Source: Desulfobacteraceae bacterium (lineage in GTDB: Bacteria > Desulfobacterota > Desulfobacteria > Desulfobacterales > SG8-13). From it: DNA of 7,231 nt. The notes under the pieces were generated by a model. It ran no database searches. It saw only the letters and a program-made list of their open reading frames with translations, and was not told where the DNA came from. Position numbers and translations under genes: made by a program. The stretch lies in NCBI GenBank assembly GCA_029287875.1, contig JARFQH010000229.1:1-7231 (forward strand), written 5' to 3'. Below, in pieces: positions 1 to 5,051 of this stretch (positions within the stretch are counted from its first letter, which is position 1; every line of letters begins with the position of its first letter).

Positions 1-27
1 AGCACCCGCCGCCATGGTGGGAGCCCA

Positions 28-1431
28 CTAACTCACCTCCACCTGCTTGGAAGTCGCCAGGGCCGGTTGCGGCATGGCAGCGCCGGGTCCGGAGCCGGTA
101 ACCATGCCGCCATAGGACGAGACCTCGAAATCCGGATAGGCATTGCCGGCATGTTCTGCGAGATCGAGACCTTCGAGCTCCTCTTCCGGGGAGACGCGCA
201 GACCGATGGTTTTGGCGATCAGTTTGAACATGATGAAGGTGGTCGGGAAAACCCACAGGAAGCAGGCCACGATGCCCAGGAGTTGAACACCGATCACAGA
301 CAGCGACAGGCCGTCTATGGCAAAAATACCCGCGGAAAGAGTTCCCCAGGCGCCGCAGACACCGTGCACCGAAATGGCGCCGACCGGGTCGTCCACCCGA
401 ATTTTATCGAAGAAGAGCACCGAAAACATCACGAGCACACCGGCAACGGCGCCGATGATGATGGCACTGCCGGGCGTGACGGTGGCGCACGGGCTGGTGA
501 TCGCCACCAGGCCGGCCAGGGCGCCGTTGAGGCTCATGCCGATTTCGGGCTTGCCGAATTTAAGCCAGGAGGCCAGCATGGCTAAAATGCAACCGGCGGC
601 GGCAGCCAGGTTGGTGTTGACGAATATCATGGCGATATCTTTGTTGGCCGCCGTGGTGGATCCGGGGTTGAAGCCGAACCATCCCAACCACAGGATGAAC
701 ACCCCCAGAGCCGCCAGGGGCATGTTATGGCCCAGAATCGGTTTGACACGGCCGTCCTTGGTGTATTTGCCCATTCGGGGGCCGAGAACGATGGCGCCGG
801 CCAGGGCCGACCATCCGCCGACCGAGTGGACCACCGTGGAACCGGCGAAATCGATGAAACCCAGTTTTTCCAACCAACCGCCGCCATTGAAGAGCCCTCC
901 CCAGGCCCAGCCACCGAAAATGGGGTAGACGAGGGCACTGATCACGAAACTATAGATCAGATAACCGGAAAACTTGGTTCGCTCGGCCATGGCACCGGAG
1001 ACGATGGTGGCCGCCGTGGCGGCGAACACCACCTGAAACATCCAGAAGGCCAGCACCCAGGGATCGCCGTCGACCTTGAAGTCGCTGAGAAAAAATCCCG
1101 TGGTGCCGAACCAACCGGTGGCAGACTCGCCGAACATGAGACCGAAACCGATGGCAAAGAAGCCCAGGGTACCGATGGAAAAATCCATCAGGTTTTTCAT
1201 CATGATGTTAATGGCGTTCTTGGCCCGCGTGAAACCGGTTTCCACCATGGCAAAGCCGGCCTGCATGAAAAAGACCAATGCGGCGGCCACCAAGGTCCAT
1301 ACGTAATCTGCATTGGTTTGCACCAGGTCGATGGCCGTGCGGTTGGATTCGATTGTGGCCGGTTCGTCACCGGCCCAGGCCAGGGCGAAATTGAGGACGA
1401 GAATCAGCAGAGTAAAAATGACTTTTTTCAT
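28..1431 (-). CDS. amtB: Ammonium transporter (Amt/Rh family)
   Basis: This is an inner-membrane channel that brings ammonium into the cell. The 467-residue protein starts with a signal-peptide-like segment (KK followed by a hydrophobic run ending in ALAWA, about residues 1-20), as in E. coli AmtB, and then has about eleven hydrophobic segments. Family landmarks are present: the DFAGSTVVH block at 194-202 (conserved Asp194 and first pore His202), FGFNPGS at 252-258, and SVHGVCGAWG at 354-363 with the second pore His356. The cytoplasmic tail keeps the SPEEELEGLDLAEHAGNAY segment (about 414-432) that responds to P-II binding, followed by a 35-residue Gly/Pro/Ala-rich extension. It lies 60 bp downstream of glnK on the same strand, so the two are probably co-transcribed. 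An AAGGAGG lies 12 bases before the ATG, slightly far but usable. All key residues seen are intact. Only 27 bases follow the stop, so its terminator is not visible. Confidence 0.97.
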   Translation of the reverse strand: MKKVIFTLLILVLNFALAWAGDEPATIESNRTAIDLVQTNADYVWTLVAAALVFFMQAGFAMVETGFTRAKNAINIMMKNLMDFSIGTLGFFAIGFGLMFGESATGWFGTTGFFLSDFKVDGDPWVLAFWMFQVVFAATAATIVSGAMAERTKFSGYLIYSFVISALVYPIFGGWAWGGLFNGGGWLEKLGFIDFAGSTVVHSVGGWSALAGAIVLGPRMGKYTKDGRVKPILGHNMPLAALGVFILWLGWFGFNPGSTTAANKDIAMIFVNTNLAAAAGCILAMLASWLKFGKPEIGMSLNGALAGLVAITSPCATVTPGSAIIIGAVAGVLVMFSVLFFDKIRVDDPVGAISVHGVCGAWGTLSAGIFAIDGLSLSVIGVQLLGIVACFLWVFPTTFIMFKLIAKTIGLRVSPEEELEGLDLAEHAGNAYPDFEVSSYGGMVTGSGPGAAMPQPALATSKQVEVS

Positions 1432-1491
1432 GGTGGATCAATGCCTCCTTCCTGAAGTAATGCGTGAATATGCTAAAAGAGTGACTGAGAT

Positions 1492-1830
1492 TTAAATCGC
1501 ACTCGCACCGGTTTCACCGGTCCGGATTCTGACTGCCTCTTCCAGGGTAGAAATAAAGATTTTTCCGTCTCCGATTTTACCGGTTTTGGCGGTCTGCTTG
1601 ATCACGTCGACCACCTTGTCCGACAAACCGGTGTCGACCACGATCCCGATTTGAACTTTGGGAACGAAGTCGACCTGATATTCGGCCCCACGGTAGATCT
1701 CTTTGTGCCCGCGTTGGCGTCCAAAGCCTTTCACTTCGGTGATGGTCATCCCGGTGACGCCGATTTTGTTGAGGGCGTCTTTCACGTCGTCCAGCTTAAA
1801 CGGCTTGATAATGGCTTCAATTTTTTTCAT
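1492..1830 (-). CDS. glnK: Nitrogen regulatory protein P-II (GlnK type)
   Basis: This small cytoplasmic trimeric signal protein reads 2-oxoglutarate and ATP/ADP and, in its GlnK form, blocks the AmtB channel. The 112-residue protein has the normal family length. It shows the T-loop GRQRGHKEIYRGAEY (37-51) with Tyr51, the uridylylation site in enterobacteria, the P-II signature YRGAEY (46-51), the B-loop TGKIGDGKIF (83-92), and the C-terminal RIRTGE (101-106). The start at 1830 is preferred because AGGAG sits 7 bases upstream and the protein begins MKKIEAIIKPFKL as in the family. A longer reading from 1920 is ruled out, as it would begin upstream of the sigma-54 promoter at 1895-1911. It is the first gene of an operon with amtB, which is why the GlnK name is used rather than GlnB. 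Nothing is missing. Whether Tyr51 is modified here cannot be told from sequence. Confidence 0.97.
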   Translation of the reverse strand: MKKIEAIIKPFKLDDVKDALNKIGVTGMTITEVKGFGRQRGHKEIYRGAEYQVDFVPKVQIGIVVDTGLSDKVVDVIKQTAKTGKIGDGKIFISTLEEAVRIRTGETGASAI

Positions 1831-1894
1831 GGAACATCTCCTGTTGCCTGATTCAAATGAGCGGTTATTCCCTGTGAACTTGTCGTGCCTATTG

Positions 1895-1911
1895 AGCAAA
1901 CCATGTGCCAG
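1895..1911 (-). promoter_or_regulatory. Sigma-54 (RpoN) promoter of glnK-amtB
   Basis: Read on the minus strand the site is CTGGCACATGGTTTGCT. It matches the sigma-54 consensus (YTGGCAC-N5-TTGCW) at every defined position and has the required GG-N10-GC spacing. Transcription should start about 12 bases past the GC, near 1884, giving a leader of roughly 55 bases before the glnK ATG. Sigma-54 control of glnK-amtB is well established in proteobacteria and normally needs an enhancer-binding activator such as NtrC. No classic NtrC dyad was seen in the 150 bases upstream. Confidence 0.9.
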
Positions 1912-1986
1912 TTCAGCCAAAGGCAGTTATAAAATTATAAAATACTTTAATTATTAGCTTTATTCATATTCCGCGCGCATTGAGCG

Positions 1987-2005
1987 ATTGTATAAAATAT
2001 ACAAT
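1987..2005. promoter_or_regulatory. Perfect palindrome upstream of the sigma-54 promoter
   Basis: The site ATTGTATAAAATATACAAT has two perfect 8-base arms around a 3-base centre, in AT-rich DNA. Its centre lies about 112 bp upstream of the predicted glnK start of transcription, a usual place for a sigma-54 activator. It contains TGT-N9-ACA, one base short of the NifA spacing. An operator role is inference, as AT-rich DNA makes palindromes more likely by chance. Confidence 0.4.
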
Positions 2006-2013
2006 TTTGTTAT

Positions 2014-2043
2014 TTGATGTTTATGAATAAACAATTATGTAAT
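2014..2043 (+). promoter_or_regulatory. Weak sigma-70-type promoter candidate for the 2044-2280 transcript
   Basis: TTGATG (2014-2019) and TGTAAT (2038-2043) are separated by 18 bases and match the -35 and -10 consensus at 4/6 and 5/6. The start of transcription would fall near 2050. Because the surrounding DNA is very AT-rich, such matches are expected by chance, so this is offered only because a terminator lies downstream. Confidence 0.25.
2018..2033. promoter_or_regulatory. Second perfect palindrome, NifA-like TGT-N10-ACA
   Basis: The site TGTTTATGAATAAACA has perfect 7-base arms around GA and fits the published NifA upstream activator pattern TGT-N10-ACA. Its centre is about 141 bp upstream of the predicted glnK transcription start and about 29 bp from the neighbouring palindrome. 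It also falls between the proposed -35 and -10 of a plus-strand promoter (2014-2043), so it could act on either strand. No nif gene is in view, so assignment to NifA is only a possibility. Confidence 0.4.
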
Positions 2044-2049
2044 TTTTAT

Positions 2050-2278
2050 TTAGCTAAAAAACAAATGTGTTCTTTCAGGATGAACAACGGAAGGGGTGTT
2101 GCAATGGGGAAGATGGGCGTGTGCGGAAGCAGTCGATCGGAAGCGGTGCGAAGCGGCGAAAAGTCTGAAAGCCGGTCTGCGTGTCGGGCATATTGGGAAA
2201 CTGGGGATGAGAGCCTGACCTGCAAGAAGTCGGAATTACGGGAAACAAGGATGCCGCCAACCCTTCTCCCGTTTTTTT
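2050..2278 (+). ncRNA. Candidate small RNA, GGA-rich (CsrA-binding type possible)
   Basis: No convincing protein gene covers this stretch, yet it ends in a well-formed terminator in the plus direction. The DNA from about 2078 on is strongly purine-rich and holds ten GGA triplets (2078, 2089, 2108, 2125, 2139, 2196, 2205, 2232, 2241, 2249). Predicted hairpins place several in loops: CAAC/GTTG around GGAAGGGGT (2085-2100), TGC/GCA around a GGAA loop (2122-2131), and a 12-base stem with one mismatch (2178-2189 with 2213-2224) whose loop carries GGGA and GGGGA. AAACAAGGATGC at 2243-2254 is close to the published CsrA target pattern. RNAs of the CsrB/RsmZ kind look like this, but high G content alone would give about seven or eight GGA triplets. 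The 5' end is a guess. A 58-codon frame from ATG 2104 with a fair ribosome site is the alternative reading. Confidence 0.3.
2238..2278 (+). terminator. Rho-independent terminator (plus strand)
   Basis: ACGGGA (2238-2243) pairs with TCCCGT (2267-2272), and inside it AAGG (2247-2250) pairs with CCTT (2262-2265), leaving an 11-base loop. A run of T follows directly to 2278. On the minus strand there is no T run after the stem, so it works for plus-strand transcripts only. It would not serve the converging minus-strand gene at 2302-2835. Confidence 0.6.
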
Positions 2279-2301
2279 AACGGGGCGGCGGAAGCAAAGA
2301 A

Positions 2302-2835
2302 TCAACCGAACTGGTTCTTGAACGACTCCAACGCTTCGGACAGCAGCCGACGGATGAAGGACTCTCTGTCTAAGGCCGTGAGATCCCGGAAGGTCGCGTA
2401 GGCGTTATGGGATGGCGAGAGCTCAGGCGGACACCCCCTGCTCTCGGTCTTCAAGCGTTCGGCATCCTGAATCAGCTTGACCAGCGTATGAACCTGGCAG
2501 GGAAACCGCGTGACCCAACCGAGCCGGTGCATCAGTTCGAAGCGCATCTGATCCACCAGAAAGAGGTGGGTGTCGACCACCTTCAGCTGATTTTGCTTGT
2601 CGAGTGTGTAGAATTCCGCAGCCGTTCCGATATCCAGTGTGCCCATGATAATCTCGTAGAAAGCAAGCGTGCCGGCATCTCCGGGTCGGGCCAGAAACAG
2701 CAAGGTCTTGTCTGAAAGATCCGCAAGCTGGGAAGTGACGCCATAGGCCTCGTTGAAGCGTTTTTTCCAGGGACCGAAGGCACGGTCATGGAAAATCCGC
2801 GTGCGATATGTTTTGAGATCGACGATTTTGGCCAT
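2302..2835 (-). CDS. Conserved-looking protein of unknown function
   Basis: I do not recognise a named family. The 177-residue protein looks soluble: it has no signal peptide and no membrane segment. It is rich in charged and aromatic residues and probably mostly helical, with the landmarks FHDRAFGPWKKRFNEAYGV (15-33), FYEIIMGTLDIG (59-70) and VDQMRFELMHRLGWV (94-108). It has only two cysteines (113 and 135), so a metal cluster is unlikely. The ATG at 2835 is the only reasonable start, because a stop codon lies four codons upstream in frame (2848-2850). No clear ribosome site precedes it. The codon use and GC content look like those of its neighbours, and the opposite-strand frames are broken, which supports a real gene. 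It stands alone on the minus strand with its own promoter at 3000-3028 and a structured leader of about 158 bases. Confidence 0.75.
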   Translation of the reverse strand: MAKIVDLKTYRTRIFHDRAFGPWKKRFNEAYGVTSQLADLSDKTLLFLARPGDAGTLAFYEIIMGTLDIGTAAEFYTLDKQNQLKVVDTHLFLVDQMRFELMHRLGWVTRFPCQVHTLVKLIQDAERLKTESRGCPPELSPSHNAYATFRDLTALDRESFIRRLLSEALESFKNQFG

Positions 2836-2860
2836 GGGTGTCGGAAACTATGTCATGAGG

Positions 2861-2953
2861 TGCGGTGCCGCAGCCGGTCCGGCAATCGGTCGGATCGGAG
2901 CGCCGAGGGCGTTGAAAGCGTCCGGCAGCCTCGCAGCAAGTCGTTGCGCGAGG
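2861..2953 (-). other. Structured leader of the unknown gene
   Basis: Between the predicted transcription start near 2993 and the ATG at 2835 the RNA can fold strongly. The main hairpin covers 2929-2953: a 6-base stem (CCTCGC with GCGAGG) and a 4-base stem (GCAA with TTGC) separated by one bulged base, closed by a 4-base loop. Two compact inverted repeats follow closer to the gene: GCCGGTCCGGC (2873-2883) and TGCGGTGCCGCA (2861-2872). No T run follows, so this is not a plain terminator. It matches no riboswitch class I know. Confidence 0.4.
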
Positions 2954-2999
2954 ATTGCTGTGACAGATTGAATCATTCAAGCCTTCGGTTCCGTCTGTG

Positions 3000-3028
3000 T
3001 GTATAAAAGAATCGCCAACGGAAGTCAA
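3000..3028 (-). promoter_or_regulatory. Sigma-70-type promoter of the unknown gene
   Basis: On the minus strand TTGACT (3023-3028) is followed after exactly 17 bases by TATACA (3000-3005). The matches to the consensus are 5/6 and 4/6. Transcription would start near 2993. It stands back to back with the plus-strand promoter at 3054-3082. A 13-base palindrome, TTGAATCATTCAA, lies just downstream at 2968-2980. Confidence 0.55.
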
Positions 3029-3053
3029 ACCGCTGTCGGATACCCAAATAAAC

Positions 3054-3082
3054 TTGACCCGCGAGGGTTTTACAAGTATGGT
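3054..3082 (+). promoter_or_regulatory. Sigma-70-type promoter before the kinase remnant and hydrolase
   Basis: TTGACC (3054-3059) and TATGGT (3077-3082) have the ideal 17-base spacing and match 5/6 and 4/6. Transcription would start near 3089, about 30 bases ahead of the ATG at 3119. It appears to have belonged to the cytidylate kinase-like gene and would now read into the alpha/beta hydrolase. Confidence 0.5.
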
Positions 3083-3118
3083 CGGATTCAATTCCCCCCA
3101 CACCATAAGGAGTTTCGG

Positions 3119-3232
3119 ATGCCCGTCATTACGATCTCCCGTCAATTCGGCGCCGGCGGCAAGACATTGAACATGTCGAAATTGAACATAGACCGCGCCG
3201 TTGACCTGATTTGTACTCTGGTCGAACGATAG
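3119..3232 (+). pseudogene. Truncated cytidylate kinase-like gene (N-terminal remnant)
   Basis: A strong ribosome site (AAGGAG, six bases before the ATG) leads into MPVITISRQFGAGGKTL. This is the typical start of cytidylate kinase-like proteins (Cytidylate_kin2 group) and includes the glycine-rich nucleotide-binding turn GAGGKT. After these 17 residues the similarity stops. The frame goes on for 20 unrelated residues and ends at TAG 3230-3232, giving 37 residues against a usual length of about 200. The rest of the kinase is not found downstream, so a deletion or rearrangement probably joined its start to the upstream edge of the hydrolase gene. Promoter and ribosome site are intact, so the short frame may still be translated and could act as a leader for the hydrolase, whose frame begins inside it. 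No kinase activity is expected. Confidence 0.65.
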
Positions 3233-4212
3233 AAAGGCGGGCTGATGCCGCAACCTTCACCCCGCCGCTGCTCCTTCGCAATCCCCACGTACAAACAATA
3301 CTCGCCAGCAGCAAACTCCGCATACGGCACACCTATTCCGTCATCCGATCAGCGCGTTCGATAATCCTTGATGCAGGTGGTGGCGTCCGGCTCCTCGGCC
3401 TGTTCTCCGTACCACCGCCGGACAGGCCGGTCAAAGGCATCGTCATTATACTCCACGGCTGGGAAGGCAGTGCTTCTTCTACCTATTGCGTGCGCACCGG
3501 CAACCGTCTATTCCAAAACGGCTACGCGGTTTTCCGACTCAACTTCAGAGATCACGGTAGCAGCCACTATCTCAACACCGGTCTTTTCTACGCCTCGGCT
3601 CTCGATGAAGTGTTTCAAGCTGTTCGCCGGGCTGCCGGCTTGATGGCCGGTGTCCCGGCCTTTATCGTCGGCTTTTCACTGGGCGGCAATTTTGCCTTGC
3701 GTATCGCCCGGCGTTGCCGTCGGGAACCAATCGACAACCTGCGACACGTCGTTTGCATCAGCCCGGTACTTGATCCGGAAAAAGCGACCGCCAGAATCGA
3801 TGCGATCCCGTATATTCGGATTTATTTTTTGAAAAAATGGCGGCGGTCGTTGCGGCTAAAACAGGCCCTTTACCCTCAGCGCTACGACTTCAGCCCGCTG
3901 TCGGCGGAAACATCGGTGCGTGGGCTGACCGATGCGCTGCTGGCCGGATACAGCGATTTCAGCTCGACACGGGCCTATTTCAAAACCTATACAGTGCTGG
4001 GCGATGCGCTGCACCGCATCCCCCTTCCGCTCACCCTTCTAACAGCCGCCGATGATCCCATCATTGCGGTCGAAGACTTCGAGCAACTCCGTCTCAACCG
4101 GTTCGCCAGGTTGTCGATTCAACACCATGGCGGCCACAACGGCTTTATCGAAGGCTTTGGTCTGCAATCATGGTATGAACCGCTTCTGGTGGAACTCTTC
4201 GACGGTGCCTAA
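3211..4212 (+). CDS. YheT-type alpha/beta hydrolase
   Basis: This is a serine hydrolase of the YheT/COG0429 group, probably a cytoplasmic esterase whose natural substrate is not settled. The 333-residue frame shows the family N-terminal block FTPPLLLRNPHVQT (16-29), HGWEGS (82-87, oxyanion region), the nucleophile elbow GFSLGGN (154-160, Ser156), TAADDP (278-283, acidic residue) and HHGGHNGF (305-312, His309), so the catalytic triad is complete. The start is a problem. The only in-frame start codon before the conserved block is TTG 3211, which has no ribosome site and overlaps the kinase remnant by 22 bases. An ATG at 3245 with AAAGG seven bases upstream fits far better in position but is one base out of frame. 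The body of the gene is otherwise open and intact. The downstream end is followed by the heptamer repeat. Confidence 0.88.
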   Translation: MYSGRTIERRADAATFTPPLLLRNPHVQTILASSKLRIRHTYSVIRSARSIILDAGGGVRLLGLFSVPPPDRPVKGIVIILHGWEGSASSTYCVRTGNRLFQNGYAVFRLNFRDHGSSHYLNTGLFYASALDEVFQAVRRAAGLMAGVPAFIVGFSLGGNFALRIARRCRREPIDNLRHVVCISPVLDPEKATARIDAIPYIRIYFLKKWRRSLRLKQALYPQRYDFSPLSAETSVRGLTDALLAGYSDFSSTRAYFKTYTVLGDALHRIPLPLTLLTAADDPIIAVEDFEQLRLNRFARLSIQHHGGHNGFIEGFGLQSWYEPLLVELFDGA

Positions 4213-4217
4213 AGAAA

Positions 4218-4325
4218 GGTCAGAGGTAATGAGTCATGGGTTATAGGTCATGGGTTGTGGAGGATATCATAATAAAAAAGATTTTTTATCCTTGACCCCT
4301 CACCCATTACCTCTGACCCATTACC
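4218..4325. repeat. Inverted repeat built from 7-base tandem units
   Basis: The left arm (4218-4259) is six head-to-tail heptamers with consensus GGTCATG: GGTCAGA, GGTAATG, AGTCATG, GGTTATA, GGTCATG, GGTTGTG. The right arm (4291-4325) is five units of the reverse complement: CTTGACC, CCTCACC, CATTACC, TCTGACC, CATTACC. Two units on each side are perfect complements: 14 bases at 4218-4231 with 4305-4318. The AT-rich centre contains its own palindrome (ATAAAAAA, GA, TTTTTTAT at 4272-4289). The whole can fold into one long hairpin whose arms could pair in more than one register. It starts six bases after the hydrolase stop, and T5 follows at 4329-4333, so it may also help end transcription. Confidence 0.8.
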
Positions 4326-4343
4326 TGGTTTTTCGAGGCGGCA

Positions 4344-4371
4344 TTGAAAAATCCCCTCCCGTGCATATGTT
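4344..4371 (+). promoter_or_regulatory. Possible promoter of the ferritin-like gene
   Basis: TTGAAA (4344-4349) and TATGTT (4366-4371) are spaced by 16 bases, with matches of 5/6 and 4/6. Transcription would start near 4378, giving a leader of about 130 bases. This is a modest match found by eye. Confidence 0.35.
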
Positions 4372-4416
4372 GTATCCGTTTGAAAGAGCAAGTGACGACA
4401 ATCAATTCGACTGAAT

Positions 4417-4460
4417 CGGCCGACGAAAACGGCCGGGCGGACCCGTTTTTCGGTCTGTGC
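4417..4460 (+). other. Hairpins in the leader of the ferritin-like gene
   Basis: CGGCCG (4417-4422) and CGGCCG (4430-4435) form a 6-base GC stem around a 7-base loop. A second small stem follows at about 4440-4454 (GACC with GGTC, T-rich loop). A T5 run lies in the loop of the second stem rather than directly after a stem, so a terminator is not clear. The structures lie 50-90 bases before the ATG and could affect mRNA stability or translation. Confidence 0.35.
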
Positions 4461-4508
4461 GCTTCAACGGTGACAAACCCTCGCGTGAACGGTCAAAGGA
4501 GGTATCAA

Positions 4509-5012
4509 ATGGGTGAAGACAAAACGGTGAAAATTTTGAAAAGTGCTATCTTATTAGAAAAAAGGGGTCGCGCTTTCTACACGACGGTTGCCCAGCAGAC
4601 CGATAAAGACGCCGTTCGCCGTTTCTTCGAACAAATGGCCGATGAAGAAAAAAACCACATCCGCGTGCTCTCCGAGCAGTATCGGGTCTATTGTGAAACG
4701 AAAAGTTTCAAATCCGGCACTTATGGCACGGAACCCGCCGGTGCCATCGCATCGACGGTGCTGTCTAAGGAACTGAAGGATCAAATATCGGCAGCCGGGT
4801 TCGAATCGGCCGCGATTTCGGCCGCCATGGCTATGGAAAAAAACGCCATCACGCTCTATTCGCAGCGGGCGGAAGAAGCAACGGATCCCAATGAAAAAGC
4901 CCTGTACGAGTGGTTGGCCGACTGGGAAAAAACCCATTTGGCGTTTCTGGCCACCGTCGAGCGCGAAGTTACGGAGACAATCTGGAACGACAACAACTTC
5001 TGGCCTTTTTAA
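4509..5012 (+). CDS. Ferritin-like diiron protein (rubrerythrin-related)
   Basis: This is a cytoplasmic four-helix protein of the rubrerythrin/ferritin-like group (COG1633 type), likely to handle peroxide or iron. It has 167 residues and two repeats of the diiron ligand pattern: Glu17 in LLEKRG, then Glu47-x-x-His50 in DEEKNH; and Glu110 in AMEKN, then Glu140-x-x-His143 in WEKTH. All six expected ligands are present. There is no rubredoxin domain (no CxxC pairs; the only cysteine is Cys62), so it would need a separate electron donor. The C-terminus NDNNFWPF looks like the tail I know from related solo proteins of anaerobic bacteria. The ATG at 4509 is chosen because AAAGGAGG lies six bases upstream. 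A longer frame back to 4344 has no family similarity. The gene converges on the stress-protein gene with a 39-base gap and no clear terminator between them. Confidence 0.92.
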   Translation: MGEDKTVKILKSAILLEKRGRAFYTTVAQQTDKDAVRRFFEQMADEEKNHIRVLSEQYRVYCETKSFKSGTYGTEPAGAIASTVLSKELKDQISAAGFESAAISAAMAMEKNAITLYSQRAEEATDPNEKALYEWLADWEKTHLAFLATVEREVTETIWNDNNFWPF

Positions 5013-5051
5013 GGTGTCGTCCCCACGCGAACACGCATTCTAACCTGTCTG

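Noticed and set aside
1..28. GTGGG/CCCAC dyad at the amtB stop codon as a terminator
   Set aside because: Its loop of two bases is too small and no T run is visible before the window ends.
67..1455. Plus-strand open frames of up to 242 codons across amtB
   Set aside because: They are antisense shadows of the ammonium channel gene, rich in His/Gly/Arg and without ribosome sites or family similarity.
1492..1920. Longer glnK reading with 30 extra N-terminal residues
   Set aside because: The extra codons span the sigma-54 promoter and the leader, and the shorter form has the ribosome site and the family start.
2104..2280. 58-codon frame (MGKMGVCGSSRSE...) with AAGGGG seven bases before its ATG
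   Set aside because: No family resemblance, composition that simply reflects purine-rich DNA, and a terminator stem inside its last codons. Kept only as the alternative to the RNA reading.
2253..2289. GCCGCC/GGCGGC inverted repeat with an inner CCCGTT/AACGGG as a terminator for the unknown gene
   Set aside because: On the minus strand no T run follows the stem; the T run supports the plus-strand terminator instead.
2786..3253. 155-codon minus-strand frame beginning upstream of the unknown gene
   Set aside because: It crosses both promoters and the kinase remnant antisense, has no recognisable domain and overlaps the better-supported start at 2835.
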